Below are positions 10,275-17,688 of a stretch of DNA of 64,000 bases, one piece after another. How positions within the stretch are numbered: position 1 is the first letter of the stretch; each line of letters starts with the position of its first letter. The DNA lies in contig JAEEYE010000005.1 of NCBI GenBank assembly GCA_016291665.1, positions 1-64,000 of the forward strand, in the 5' to 3' direction. The notes under the pieces were generated by a model, which did not search any database, was not told the origin of the DNA, and saw only the letters and a list, made by a program, of their open reading frames with translations. Position numbers and translations under genes: made by a program. The stretch comes from Oxalobacter sp. (GTDB taxonomy: Bacteria > Pseudomonadota > Gammaproteobacteria > Burkholderiales > Burkholderiaceae_D).

Positions 10275-10304
10275 AAAAAAGCCAACCACGAAGGTTGGCT
10301 TTTT
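10275..10304 (-). terminator. Bidirectional terminator of lipoprotein gene C
   Basis: A perfect GCCAACC/GGTTGGC 7-bp stem with a 5-nt loop, flanked by six As and five Ts. It lies 20 nt past the stop of the 10324-10635 gene. Its stem matches one arm of the terminator at 9098, suggesting the unit was duplicated together with its terminator. Confidence 0.9.
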
Positions 10305-10323
10305 CTGGACATCGAAATAAAAA

Positions 10324-10635
10324 TTATTTCTTGACAGCGTCCTTGACGTCTTTGACAGCGTCTTTTGCAGCAGCAGCAGCGGAGCCAGCAGCAGCAGCAG
10401 CGTCCTTAGCAACGGAGCCAGCAGCCTGAACTGCAGAACCAGCAGCCTGAGCAGCGGAACCAGCAGCAGAAGCAGCAGCCTGTGCAGCGGAGCCAGCAGC
10501 GGCAGCAGCAGAACCAGCAGCGGAAGCTGCAGCAGCTGCAGCGGAACCAGCAGCAGAAGCTGCAGGAGCAGGTTTCTTACCGCAAGCGGTCAGTGCCAGA
10601 GCCATCAGGCCAGCGATCAATAAAGTCTTTTTCAT
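10324..10635 (-). CDS. Ala-rich helical small lipoprotein C
   Basis: A 103-residue lipoprotein with the same signal peptide and lipobox as B (C18). The mature part begins GKKPAPAAS like B but then lacks proline. It follows heptad-like Ala/Ser/Gly/Gln units (AAGSAAQ, AAGSAVQ) and ends in a charged helix with Lys/Asp spacing (AKDAVKDVKDAVKK). This suggests a long Ala-rich helix or coiled coil of about 85 residues, close in design to Lpp or OprI lipoproteins, with a C-terminal dilysine. Own -10 box at 10740-10745, a leader of about 100 nt and its own terminator. No family recognised; a structural envelope role is inference. Confidence 0.82.
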   Translation of the reverse strand: MKKTLLIAGLMALALTACGKKPAPAASAAGSAAAAAASAAGSAAAAAGSAAQAAASAAGSAAQAAGSAVQAAGSVAKDAAAAAGSAAAAAKDAVKDVKDAVKK

Positions 10636-10939
10636 ATTAAGTCCTTGTTTAATTCAGGTTAATTACCGGTAATAATTAATGTTTTGGTGAGAACCGCACA
10701 CTGCCTATGAGGCAGCGAGGGAGGCTTTCACAGGGACGCATTATAGCTTTTTTTCAGGGGGATTTCTTTGCCGTAAGGCTCTGAAATTCTGGCTATTTTG
10801 CAATATGGCAACAGATTCCTATTGATTTAAAGAAATGATTTATTCATGTTGCTAAGAATGGTTTCTTGGTAAGCGTGTGCTCGATTGAAAGTCGGTTTTT
10901 GGTTCTGAATGCGTCTCGGGTGTGTGCTCTGTCTTTTTT
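10636..10939. other. Divergent intergenic region, lipoprotein C / PPIase
   Basis: A gap of 360 nt between divergently transcribed genes (to 10995). It holds the leader of gene C, with a perfect CTGCCT/AGGCAG hairpin and a 12-nt palindrome ATTACCGGTAAT on the minus strand, its -10 box, and the PPIase promoter at 10940-10967. I see nothing definable at 10760-10930. Confidence 0.55.
10740..10745 (-). promoter_or_regulatory. Putative -10 box of lipoprotein C
   Basis: A perfect TATAAT on the minus strand about 105 nt upstream of the start codon, the same distance as for genes A and B. No convincing -35 hexamer. Confidence 0.5.
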
Positions 10940-10967
10940 TTGGGGAAGAATTTGAAGCTTGTATAAT
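10940..10967 (+). promoter_or_regulatory. Putative promoter of the PPIase gene
   Basis: TTGGGG, a 16-nt spacer, then TATAAT preceded by TTG. The start codon is 29 nt further on. Confidence 0.5.
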
Positions 10968-10995
10968 CGCACCATCTTTGAATAGGGAGATGCTC

Positions 10996-11532
10996 ATGAA
11001 AATTGCGAAGGATACGGTTGTCACCGTTGCCTATACTCTGACAGATGCGTCCAACAATTTGATTGATGAGGGATTGGAGCCTCTTATTTATCTACATGGT
11101 GGGTACGATGATATCTTGCCGGCTCTGGAGAAGGCTTTGGATGGCCGGGAGGTTGGTTTCAAGACCCGTATTCAGGTCGAGCCGGATGATGCCTTTGGGG
11201 ATTATGATCCAATGTTAGTTCGTGTTGAAGAGCGTAGCCAATTGCCAGACCCCTTGGAAGTTGGTATGCAGTTCGAATGGACGCCTGAAGGACAGGATGC
11301 GCAGGCAGAGACGGTGATTTATCGGGTTGAGTCGATTGCTGATGGGAAAGTCGTTTTGGATGGCAACCATCCGTTGGCAGGTATGGCGCTCCGTTTTGAA
11401 CTGGCGGTTCAAGATATACGGCCGGCAACAGAAGACGAAATCAAGCAAGGCGGTCTTAACAACCAAGAAGGCTGGGAAGGGGATGCTGAAGAAGATGGTG
11501 ATGCCCATTATCGTAGCCTGATTGTGCAATGA
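10996..11532 (+). CDS. FKBP-type peptidyl-prolyl isomerase (SlyD/FkpB-like)
   Basis: A 178-residue cytoplasmic prolyl isomerase. The first 70 residues form the split FKBP domain (PLIYLHGGYDDILPALEKAL, then VEPDDAFGDYDP). An insert-in-flap domain follows (about 75-130), and the FKBP fold resumes near LAVQDIRP. The tail is acidic (EGDAEEDGD) and lacks the His/Cys-rich metal-binding end of E. coli SlyD, so nickel handling is not supported. I chose the ATG at 10996 because GGGAGA stands 5 nt before it; the in-frame ATG at 10990 abuts that site. Own promoter at 10940-10967. A perfect 8-bp palindrome spans the stop codon. Confidence 0.9.
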   Translation: MKIAKDTVVTVAYTLTDASNNLIDEGLEPLIYLHGGYDDILPALEKALDGREVGFKTRIQVEPDDAFGDYDPMLVRVEERSQLPDPLEVGMQFEWTPEGQDAQAETVIYRVESIADGKVVLDGNHPLAGMALRFELAVQDIRPATEDEIKQGGLNNQEGWEGDAEEDGDAHYRSLIVQ

Positions 11533-11540
11533 TGCACAAT
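11521..11540. repeat. Perfect 8-bp palindrome across the PPIase stop codon
   Basis: ATTGTGCA (11521-11528) and TGCACAAT (11533-11540) flank a 4-nt loop that contains the stop codon. No T-run follows, so it is not a standard terminator; it may stabilise the mRNA end or be an operator. Confidence 0.5.
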
Positions 11541-11573
11541 ACCCACTAAAAGATTGGTTGTCTTTTGTTTTTG

Positions 11574-11603
11574 TTGACGTTTTTTGAGCGTGCGGGATAC
11601 AAT
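11574..11603 (+). promoter_or_regulatory. Putative tpiA-secG promoter
   Basis: TTGACG (11574-11579), an 18-nt spacer, then TACAAT (11598-11603). Leader to the tpiA ATG is about 25 nt. Confidence 0.65.
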
Positions 11604-11634
11604 CTAAGATTACGTAACTCCTAGGCAAAGAGCG

Positions 11635-12390
11635 ATGCGCAAACTCATAGTCGGAAACTGGAAGATGAATGGTAGCTTGGCAGTAAATGCTGAGCTGTTG
11701 GCCGGTATCCGTCAGGGATTGCACAAAGTGCAGTGTGATCTGGGTGTGTGTGTGCCATTTCCTTATTTGGCACAGTGCCAGATACTTTTAGAGGGTACGT
11801 CTGTCGTTTTGGGTGCGCAGGATGTCTCATCGCACGCAGTCGGGGCGTATACCGGACAGGTCTCAACCCGTATGTTGCTGGATTTTGGATGCCGCTTTGC
11901 GATTGTCGGTCATTCAGAGCGTCGTGAATTCTGTGGTGAAACCGATGAAGTCGTCGCAGACAAAGTGCAACGTGCTTTGGCTGGTGGTTTGACGCCGATT
12001 GTTTGTGTTGGCGAAACCCTGGAAAACAAGGAAGACGGTAGAACACAAGAGATCGTCGGCCGGCAGATTGATGCGGTGCTGAGAGTGCTTGAAGATGCTG
12101 AGATAGCTGGTCTTGTGGTTGCTTATGAACCTGTCTGGGCGATTGGTACGGGTAAGACCCCAACTCCAGAGATGGCGCAGGAAGTCCATGCGATGATCCG
12201 TACGCAGTTGGTCGGGCGTATCGGTGACGCAGGCAAAGGGGTTAGGATCCTGTATGGCGGTAGCATGAAACCATCGAACGCCGCAGGGTTCTTAGATATG
12301 ACGGATATTGACGGTGGACTGATTGGCGGAGCTGCTTTAAAAGCGGCGGATTTCCTCGCTATTGCGAGTGTCGCTTCAGCCCGGAACTGA
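11635..12390 (+). CDS. tpiA: Triosephosphate isomerase
   Basis: Interconverts dihydroxyacetone phosphate and glyceraldehyde 3-phosphate in glycolysis and gluconeogenesis. The 251-residue TIM barrel has all catalytic residues: N8 and K10 (GNWKMN), H93 (VGHSERR) and E165 ([11 protein letters not shown]). The phosphate-binding GGS loop is near the C-terminus ([11 protein letters not shown]). The start at 11635 gives the usual N-terminus. secG follows after 36 nt and then tRNA-Leu, an order common in Betaproteobacteria just ahead of nuoA. Confidence 0.98.
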   Translation: MRKLIVGNWKMNGSLAVNAELLAGIRQGLHKVQCDLGVCVPFPYLAQCQILLEGTSVVLGAQDVSSHAVGAYTGQVSTRMLLDFGCRFAIVGHSERREFCGETDEVVADKVQRALAGGLTPIVCVGETLENKEDGRTQEIVGRQIDAVLRVLEDAEIAGLVVAYEPVWAIGTGKTPTPEMAQEVHAMIRTQLVGRIGDAGKGVRILYGGSMKPSNAAGFLDMTDIDGGLIGGAALKAADFLAIASVASARN

Positions 12391-12426
12391 TTATTGGTAG
12401 ATTAATTGGAATAACGCAGGAAAAAC

Positions 12427-12870
12427 ATGCTGTATAGACTCATACTTATTGTGCAGGTTATCTCCGCACTCGCTATTATTGTCCTGGTTCTGCTTCAGCA
12501 GGGTAAGGGGGCTGATGCTGGTGCTGCTTTTGGTTCCGGCAATGCAGGCGCCTCAACCGGGGTGTTTGGTGCATCGGGATCGGGCAACTTTTTGGCGAAG
12601 ATTACGGCTGCCGTTGCAGTGGTGTTTTTCTTAGCGACTTTGGCGATGGCTTATTTTGGGCCATACCGTGCACCATCCCAAGGAAGTGTGATGGAAAAAC
12701 TGCAGTCTTCTAAAACGCCAGCACCAGAACAGAAACAGCAGGCGCCTGTTCAGAAAGATATGACGGGTTCCGGTGCAGTTCCGGGTGCAGCAGCTGTACC
12801 TGGTGCGATACCTGGAGCTTCTCCAGCTGGTCAAAAGGATACACTGGGCACGGTTCCAGCTAAGAAATAA
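12427..12870 (+). CDS. secG: Preprotein translocase subunit SecG
   Basis: A small membrane subunit of the SecYEG translocon that helps SecA-driven export. The 147-residue protein has two membrane helices (about 3-20 and 54-75) and the conserved glycine-rich LLQQGKGADAGAAFG loop between them. The C-terminal tail (about 85-147) is longer than in E. coli and rich in Pro, Ala and Gln, as in other Burkholderiales. It follows tpiA closely; AGGAAA is the ribosome site before the ATG. Confidence 0.95.
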   Translation: MLYRLILIVQVISALAIIVLVLLQQGKGADAGAAFGSGNAGASTGVFGASGSGNFLAKITAAVAVVFFLATLAMAYFGPYRAPSQGSVMEKLQSSKTPAPEQKQQAPVQKDMTGSGAVPGAAAVPGAIPGASPAGQKDTLGTVPAKK

Positions 12871-12891
12871 GGTTGCTTTCTCCATTAGGGG

Positions 12892-12920
12892 TTGCTGAAA
12901 AGGAAAGTTGTTGCGATAAT
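12892..12920 (+). promoter_or_regulatory. Putative promoter of tRNA-Leu(GAG)
   Basis: TTGCTG, a 17-nt spacer, then GATAAT. It ends 12 nt before the tRNA 5' end, suggesting transcription independent of secG. Confidence 0.55.
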
Positions 12921-12932
12921 CTCGAATCCAAT

Positions 12933-13017
12933 GCGGACGTGGTGGAATTGGTAGACACGCTATCTTGAGGGGGTAGTGGCGCAAGCCGTGCGAGTTCAAG
13001 TCTCGCCGCCCGCACCA
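12933..13017 (+). tRNA. tRNA-Leu (anticodon GAG)
   Basis: An 85-nt class II tRNA with encoded CCA. The anticodon stem CTATC/GGTAG encloses the loop TTGAGGG, giving anticodon GAG for CUU/CUC codons. The T arm (TTCAAGT loop) and long variable arm are present. In the acceptor stem GCGGACG faces CGCCCGC, leaving an A-C mismatch at pair 5-68. Confidence 0.95.
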
Positions 13018-13054
13018 GAACATAAGGCTCATGAGGAGCGCTTCAATTGATTGA

Positions 13055-13089
13055 CCCCGTTAGGTATCGACTGCTTAACGGGGTTTTTG
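13055..13089 (+). terminator. Rho-independent terminator after tRNA-Leu(GAG)
   Basis: Perfect 8-bp stem CCCCGTTA/TAACGGGG (13055-13062 and 13076-13083) followed by five Ts. Confidence 0.9.
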
Positions 13090-13140
13090 TTAGATTTCGT
13101 CGGAATCCGTTAAAAGGGCGACCTCTTATTCATCCAAATC

Positions 13141-14835
13141 ATGGCTTTTCGTTTCCCAAAATTTTTTAAACAGTCGGAATGCGAAAAAGTGCGTCTCAAT
13201 TGGAAGGACTGGCGCTCTTGGCGGGATTGGCTCAATGATTGCTGGAATTACCCGACAATCCTTCTTGCCTTTTTTTTGCTTGCATCGATTTGGGTCTTAA
13301 GAACATACGGGTTGGAACATCCCATTGAGAATGTTCCCTTTATGGAAGAATGGGGACTTGAAGTCTGGGTTATCTTGGATGCAATTCTCTTTTTCCTGAT
13401 TCTGCGTATCGGTGGTTGGTTCCGGTACGTTTCTTTGGCCTTTGTCTCGTTTTGGGGAACTGTCCATATAACGAGTGCCAAAATCTATGGTGACCTGTTG
13501 CATTACGGCCAGATTGCATCGGCCATGGAGACAACTGACAGTGAGGCGGCGGGTTATCTCCAGTTCTTGGGTTTTTTCCCGCTTTTTGTTTTCATCGGGC
13601 TTTTCATCCTCCTCTTGGCGCTGACCTGGAAGACGTCAAAGACCGGTTGGTTGGGGGCAATCATTTTTGTTTGTGTCTCGTTTGCGCCGATTGCGGAGCT
13701 AGCTGTGCCAGCACTCTTGGGTGACCGTTATAGCCAGTCTTATGAGTTAATCCGTTTCCCTGCTGAAAAGATGAAAGACCGCTATATCAATTCGCTGGTC
13801 TACCGGTTGCCGACGATGGTTGGGCAGTATTTTTCCATTAAGAACCGGATGCTGGCTGCAGGTGGCAAGGTACGTACATTGCCTGAAGGGGTAACGGCTC
13901 CGGTTACAGCAGATGATGCCGCTATTCCTAAGCGCATTATCATCATCTTGGGGGAGAGTGATTGGCGTAAGCATCACGGTGTGTATGGCTATCCGTACGG
14001 TACTGACCATTTCATGATGGCACAGGTCAAGGATCCGGCTCATGCGGCGTATTTCATGGCCTTGACGTCGTCAGCCGTGACGCGCGAGGCGGTGCCACGG
14101 ATCATGACGTTTGCGACGGCGCGTGACATTACCCCGTTTATTGACAATATGGGCGTACTTGATATGGCTAAGCATGCGGGATACCAGACGGGTTGGTATT
14201 CCCGGCAGAACATGAGTGGCCTCCATGATACGCTTGTGAAGATTGTTGCCCAGCAGGCAGAAAAGGCCGTTTACTTTGATTATGGACGTGATGATGTGTT
14301 GGTTGACCCGGTTGTCAAAGCCTTTAATGATGGCAAACAGATGTTTGTTTTGCATACCTGGGGCGGTCATATGTGGTATGAAGACCGTCATGATGAGGTG
14401 GATTACCAGCGGGCATCGCGTTCGCCTGAAGAATCCCGCCATTATGATGCGGCAATCAGCCATATTGATCGCATGCAGGAGCAGATTACGGCGCATGGTG
14501 ACAACAATACGCTCTTTATCTATATCCCTGACCACGGCGAAATCTTAAACTTAGGGCATGGCACGGCCGATATGCGGGTAGGGCAGTTTGAAGTGCCGTT
14601 TTATGCTTGGTCTAAGAATCCAGTGTTCGTTTCTCGGTTCAGGGAGTCGGTCAAGCGTTTTTCCATTCAAGACGGCAAACTCTTTAATACCAGTGCTTTT
14701 GCCTTTGTGATGGCTGAAATGATGGGATACCAGGTTTCTGATGCGGCGCGTCAGAAGTCGCTAGAAGAGTCGAACTATGTCTTCAATGTGGACGGCCATG
14801 CTTATCCGTTAAGTGACATCAACTACAATCTATAA
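13141..14835 (+). CDS. Phosphoethanolamine transferase / sulfatase-family membrane enzyme
   Basis: A 564-residue inner-membrane protein with about five hydrophobic helices in the first 190 residues and a C-terminal alkaline-phosphatase-superfamily domain in the periplasm. Metal-site motifs fit the EptA/CptA group: GES at 271-273 followed by H-H-G-V-Y-G-Y, D464-H465-G466-E467, and H473 (GHGTADM). Such enzymes transfer phosphoethanolamine to lipid A or LPS core and can alter polymyxin sensitivity. The residue after GES is Asp (D274), where CptA-type proteins usually have Thr, so the nucleophile would have to be S273, or the substrate differs. It lies between the tRNA-Leu terminator and the nuo promoter as its own unit. 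The exact substrate is not supported. Confidence 0.8.
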   Translation: MAFRFPKFFKQSECEKVRLNWKDWRSWRDWLNDCWNYPTILLAFFLLASIWVLRTYGLEHPIENVPFMEEWGLEVWVILDAILFFLILRIGGWFRYVSLAFVSFWGTVHITSAKIYGDLLHYGQIASAMETTDSEAAGYLQFLGFFPLFVFIGLFILLLALTWKTSKTGWLGAIIFVCVSFAPIAELAVPALLGDRYSQSYELIRFPAEKMKDRYINSLVYRLPTMVGQYFSIKNRMLAAGGKVRTLPEGVTAPVTADDAAIPKRIIIILGESDWRKHHGVYGYPYGTDHFMMAQVKDPAHAAYFMALTSSAVTREAVPRIMTFATARDITPFIDNMGVLDMAKHAGYQTGWYSRQNMSGLHDTLVKIVAQQAEKAVYFDYGRDDVLVDPVVKAFNDGKQMFVLHTWGGHMWYEDRHDEVDYQRASRSPEESRHYDAAISHIDRMQEQITAHGDNNTLFIYIPDHGEILNLGHGTADMRVGQFEVPFYAWSKNPVFVSRFRESVKRFSIQDGKLFNTSAFAFVMAEMMGYQVSDAARQKSLEESNYVFNVDGHAYPLSDINYNL

Positions 14836-14890
14836 GGGTTATCCGACATTAGGGGAAAAGGGAGGATGGGTGTTATCATTAGCAGCTGAA

Positions 14891-14919
14891 TTGACGCCCC
14901 TTTTTCCCTACTGTATTCT
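14891..14919 (+). promoter_or_regulatory. nuo operon promoter
   Basis: TTGACG (14891-14896), an ideal 17-nt spacer, then TATTCT (14914-14919), 70 nt upstream of nuoA. A T-rich stretch precedes the start codon. Confidence 0.65.
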
Positions 14920-14988
14920 GCCTTTGGATGGAGAGGTGGAGTCAAGGGTATTTCCATCGGTCAAACGTTTTTTTTCAGGTGTTCAAAG

Positions 14989-15348
14989 ATGATTCCTGGA
15001 CATTACTTGCCTGTGTTCCTCTTCCTGTTGGCTGCACTGACATTCGGTGTTTTATCACTGGTATTGGGACGTGTGCTTGCTCCTCATCGGCCTGATCCTG
15101 AAAAAAACTCCATCTATGAATGTGGTTTTGCCCCATTTGAGAAGGTGCATAAGAAGTTTGATGTGCGTTTTTACTTGGTTGCCATCCTTTTCATCCTCTT
15201 TGATGTGGAAACAGCTTTTTTGTTTCCGTGGGGAGCTGCGGCGCAAAGCTTGGGTTGGGAAGCTTTTGTAGTTGCGATGGTCTTTTTAGCGGAATTGTTG
15301 GCTGGTTTCATCTATATCTGGAAAAAAGGCGCTTTGGATTGGGAGTAA
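14989..15348 (+). CDS. nuoA: NADH-quinone oxidoreductase subunit A
   Basis: First membrane subunit of complex I. The 119-residue protein has three predicted helices and the conserved segment YECGFAPFE, containing the mobile-loop cysteine near the quinone site, followed by [17 protein letters not shown] with the family's acidic residues. It is the first gene of a complete fourteen-gene nuo set; nuoB follows within 3 nt. The promoter is at 14891-14919. Confidence 0.97.
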   Translation: MIPGHYLPVFLFLLAALTFGVLSLVLGRVLAPHRPDPEKNSIYECGFAPFEKVHKKFDVRFYLVAILFILFDVETAFLFPWGAAAQSLGWEAFVVAMVFLAELLAGFIYIWKKGALDWE

Positions 15349-15351
15349 TTG

Positions 15352-15831
15352 GTGTCATCTGAAATCCTGGAAAACAGAGGGTTTGTCGTTACGACGCTTG
15401 ACACGGCAATCAATTGGTTGCGAACGGGGTCATTGTGGCCTGTTTCATTTGGCCTTGCCTGTTGTGCGATGGAAATGATGCATAGCAGTGCTGCCCGTTA
15501 CGATATGGATCGCTTTGGGACGTTTTTTAGGGCGTCTCCCAGGCAGTCTGACTTGATGATAGTGGCTGGTACCTTATGCAATAAGATGGCGCCAGCCCTG
15601 CGCAAGGTTTATGACCAGATGGCAGAACCCCGGTGGGTTGTTTCGATGGGATCTTGCGCCAATGGGGGCGGCTATTATCATGATGCCTATTCGGTTGTCA
15701 GGGGTGTTGATCGGATTGTTCCCGTTGATATTTATGTTCCAGGTTGCCCGCCAACGGCTGAAGCCCTTTTGTATGCGTTGATGCAGCTTAGGGGTAAGAT
15801 CAAGCGTACCTCGACCATTGCCCGTCAATAA
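15352..15831 (+). CDS. nuoB: NADH-quinone oxidoreductase subunit B
   Basis: Carries the terminal 4Fe-4S cluster N2 that reduces quinone. The 159-residue protein has the ligands as a tandem Cys pair ([10 protein letters not shown]), a Cys in MGSCANGGG and a Cys in [10 protein letters not shown] place the start at GTG 15352, six bases after GGGAG; TTG at 15349 would add one residue but leaves only 3 nt. In [11 protein letters not shown] this protein has Val where most bacterial NuoB have Cys; that residue is not a cluster ligand. nuoC follows after 14 nt. Confidence 0.96.
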   Translation: MSSEILENRGFVVTTLDTAINWLRTGSLWPVSFGLACCAMEMMHSSAARYDMDRFGTFFRASPRQSDLMIVAGTLCNKMAPALRKVYDQMAEPRWVVSMGSCANGGGYYHDAYSVVRGVDRIVPVDIYVPGCPPTAEALLYALMQLRGKIKRTSTIARQ

Positions 15832-15845
15832 GCAGGTGAATTTGC

Positions 15846-16442
15846 ATGATCAGGAACCCCAGAGAACTCGCAGGACGGTTAAATGAGCGTTTTTCCGCCG
15901 ATGGTGTGACGTTGGCCGTTGCATTTGACGAAGTCACGATGCAGGTGCCTGTTACGGTTTATAAGCAGACGATGCAAGCGATACGTGATGAACCGGAGTT
16001 TGCGTTTGGGTTGTTGGTTGACTTGTGTGGTGTGGATTACTTGGGTTATGGCGACCAGAAGACCCTGGAACATCCCCGCTTTGCAGTTGTAACCCATTTA
16101 CTTTCCGTCGAAAAAAATAGCCGCCTTCGTGTGCGTGTGTTTTCGGAAGATGATGAAAATCCCAGTGTGCCGTCTGTGATGTCAATCTGGCCCGCAGCTA
16201 ATTGGTTTGAACGCGAAGCGTTTGACCTCTATGGGATTTTGTTTGAAGGGCATCCTGATTTAAGGCGGATTCTGACCGACTACGGGTTTGTCGGCCATCC
16301 GTTTAGGAAAGACTTTCCTATTGAAGGGTATGTTGAGCTGCGCTACGACGAAACGCAGAAGCGCATTGTCTATGAGCCTGTTTCCATTAAGCCACGGGAA
16401 ATCACGCCACGCGTAATCCGTCAACGGGGGGAACATGGCTGA
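15846..16442 (+). CDS. nuoC: NADH-quinone oxidoreductase subunit C
   Basis: A 30-kDa-type peripheral-arm subunit next to the quinone-binding module. The 198-residue protein carries the signature [19 protein letters not shown] and the C-terminal [11 protein letters not shown] segment. It is separate from NuoD, unlike the fused NuoCD of E. coli, but overlaps nuoD by 8 nt, so translation of the two is probably coupled. Confidence 0.97.
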   Translation: MIRNPRELAGRLNERFSADGVTLAVAFDEVTMQVPVTVYKQTMQAIRDEPEFAFGLLVDLCGVDYLGYGDQKTLEHPRFAVVTHLLSVEKNSRLRVRVFSEDDENPSVPSVMSIWPAANWFEREAFDLYGILFEGHPDLRRILTDYGFVGHPFRKDFPIEGYVELRYDETQKRIVYEPVSIKPREITPRVIRQRGEHG

Positions 16443-17688
16443 AATCAAGAATTACACAGTCAATTTCGGACCGCAGCACCCATCAGCACATGGTGTACTC
16501 CGTTTAATCTTGGAACTTGACGGAGAGACGGTTGTCCGGGCGGATCCTCACATTGGTATGCTTCATCGGGCAACCGAAAAGCTCGCTGAGAAACGCACGT
16601 ATCTTCAAGCTTTGCCTTATATGGATCGGCTCGATTATGTGTCGATGATGTGTAATGAACATGCGTATGTCTTAGCGGTGGAAAAAATGCTGGGCATTGA
16701 AGTGCCTGTGCGTGCTCAATACATCCGTGTGATGTTTGATGAAATCACGCGTATTTTGAGCCACCTGCTTTGGATTGGTGCCCAGGCTTTGGATATGGGG
16801 GCGATGGCGGTTTTTTTATATGCGTTCCGTGAGCGTGAAACGTTGATGGACTGTTATGAGGCGGCCAGTGGCGCTAGGATGCATGCAGCTTACTATCGGC
16901 CTGGTGGGGTGAACCGCGACTTGCCAGAGGAAATGCCAAAATATAAGAAGACGCGTTTTCAGAGTGACAAACGTATTGCTTTCTTGAATGAAGGTCGTGA
17001 AGGGTCACTTTTGGATTATATCTGGCATTTCACTGAACGTTTCCCAAAGTGTGTGGATGAATATGAGACGCTCTTGACGGACAATCGCATCTGGAAACAG
17101 CGTTTGGTAGGGGTAGGCGTCATTTCTCCTGAAGATGCAATTGCCTATGGCTTTACTGGCCCTATGTTGCGGGGCTCTGGCGTTATCTGGGATCTGCGAA
17201 AAAAGCAGCCTTATGAGGTCTATGATAAGGTCGACTTTTCAATTCCAGTTGGTAAGGAAGGCGACTGTTATGACCGCTATTTAGTACGCGTTGCCGAGAT
17301 GCGTGAGTCAAACCGCATCATCAGACAGTGCGTTCAATGGCTCCGTGAAAATCCGGGCCCCATTAAGGTGGACGATTATCATATTTCACCGCCACCCCGG
17401 GAGAAGATGAAGACGGGGATGGAAGAGCTCATCCATCACTTTAAGTATTTTTCGGAAGGCTTGAGTTTGCCACCTGGTGAAGCGTATGGCGCAGTGGAAG
17501 CGCCTAAAGGTGAGTTTGGCATTTACTTTGTTTCTGATGGGGCAAATAAGCCGTTTCGGATGAAAGTCAGGGCGCCATCCTTTGTGCATCTGCAGGGCTT
17601 GGAAAAGCTGGTCAAGGGATTATTAATTCCGGATTTGGTGGCGGTTATTGGCAGTATCGATATTGTGTTTGGGGAAGTCGATCGCTAG
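16435..17688 (+). CDS. nuoD: NADH-quinone oxidoreductase subunit D
   Basis: The 49-kDa-type subunit, which forms the quinone-binding site with NuoB. The 417-residue protein has the N-terminal [13 protein letters not shown] loop, whose His is a quinone contact in this family. It then has [29 protein letters not shown], and the C-terminal [18 protein letters not shown] end. Length is typical for the split form. A 432-nt non-coding spacer separates it from nuoE, whereas every other junction in this operon is tight. Confidence 0.98.
   Translation: MAEIKNYTVNFGPQHPSAHGVLRLILELDGETVVRADPHIGMLHRATEKLAEKRTYLQALPYMDRLDYVSMMCNEHAYVLAVEKMLGIEVPVRAQYIRVMFDEITRILSHLLWIGAQALDMGAMAVFLYAFRERETLMDCYEAASGARMHAAYYRPGGVNRDLPEEMPKYKKTRFQSDKRIAFLNEGREGSLLDYIWHFTERFPKCVDEYETLLTDNRIWKQRLVGVGVISPEDAIAYGFTGPMLRGSGVIWDLRKKQPYEVYDKVDFSIPVGKEGDCYDRYLVRVAEMRESNRIIRQCVQWLRENPGPIKVDDYHISPPPREKMKTGMEELIHHFKYFSEGLSLPPGEAYGAVEAPKGEFGIYFVSDGANKPFRMKVRAPSFVHLQGLEKLVKGLLIPDLVAVIGSIDIVFGEVDR

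Noticed and set aside
9167..10560. Possible CRISPR array in the repetitive stretch
   Set aside because: The repeats are imperfect, contiguous, multiples of three and coding; there are no unique spacers and no cas genes nearby.
14851..14912. Terminator of the pEtN-transferase-like gene
   Set aside because: TAGGGGAAAAGGG and CCCCTTTTTCCCTA can pair imperfectly, but no T-run follows the stem and the right arm overlaps the nuo promoter, so I do not annotate it as a terminator.
12933..14988. Integrative element using the 3' end of tRNA-Leu(GAG) as attachment site for the pEtN-transferase gene
   Set aside because: No copy of the tRNA 3' end is found at the far boundary and no integrase is present, so site-specific integration is not supported.
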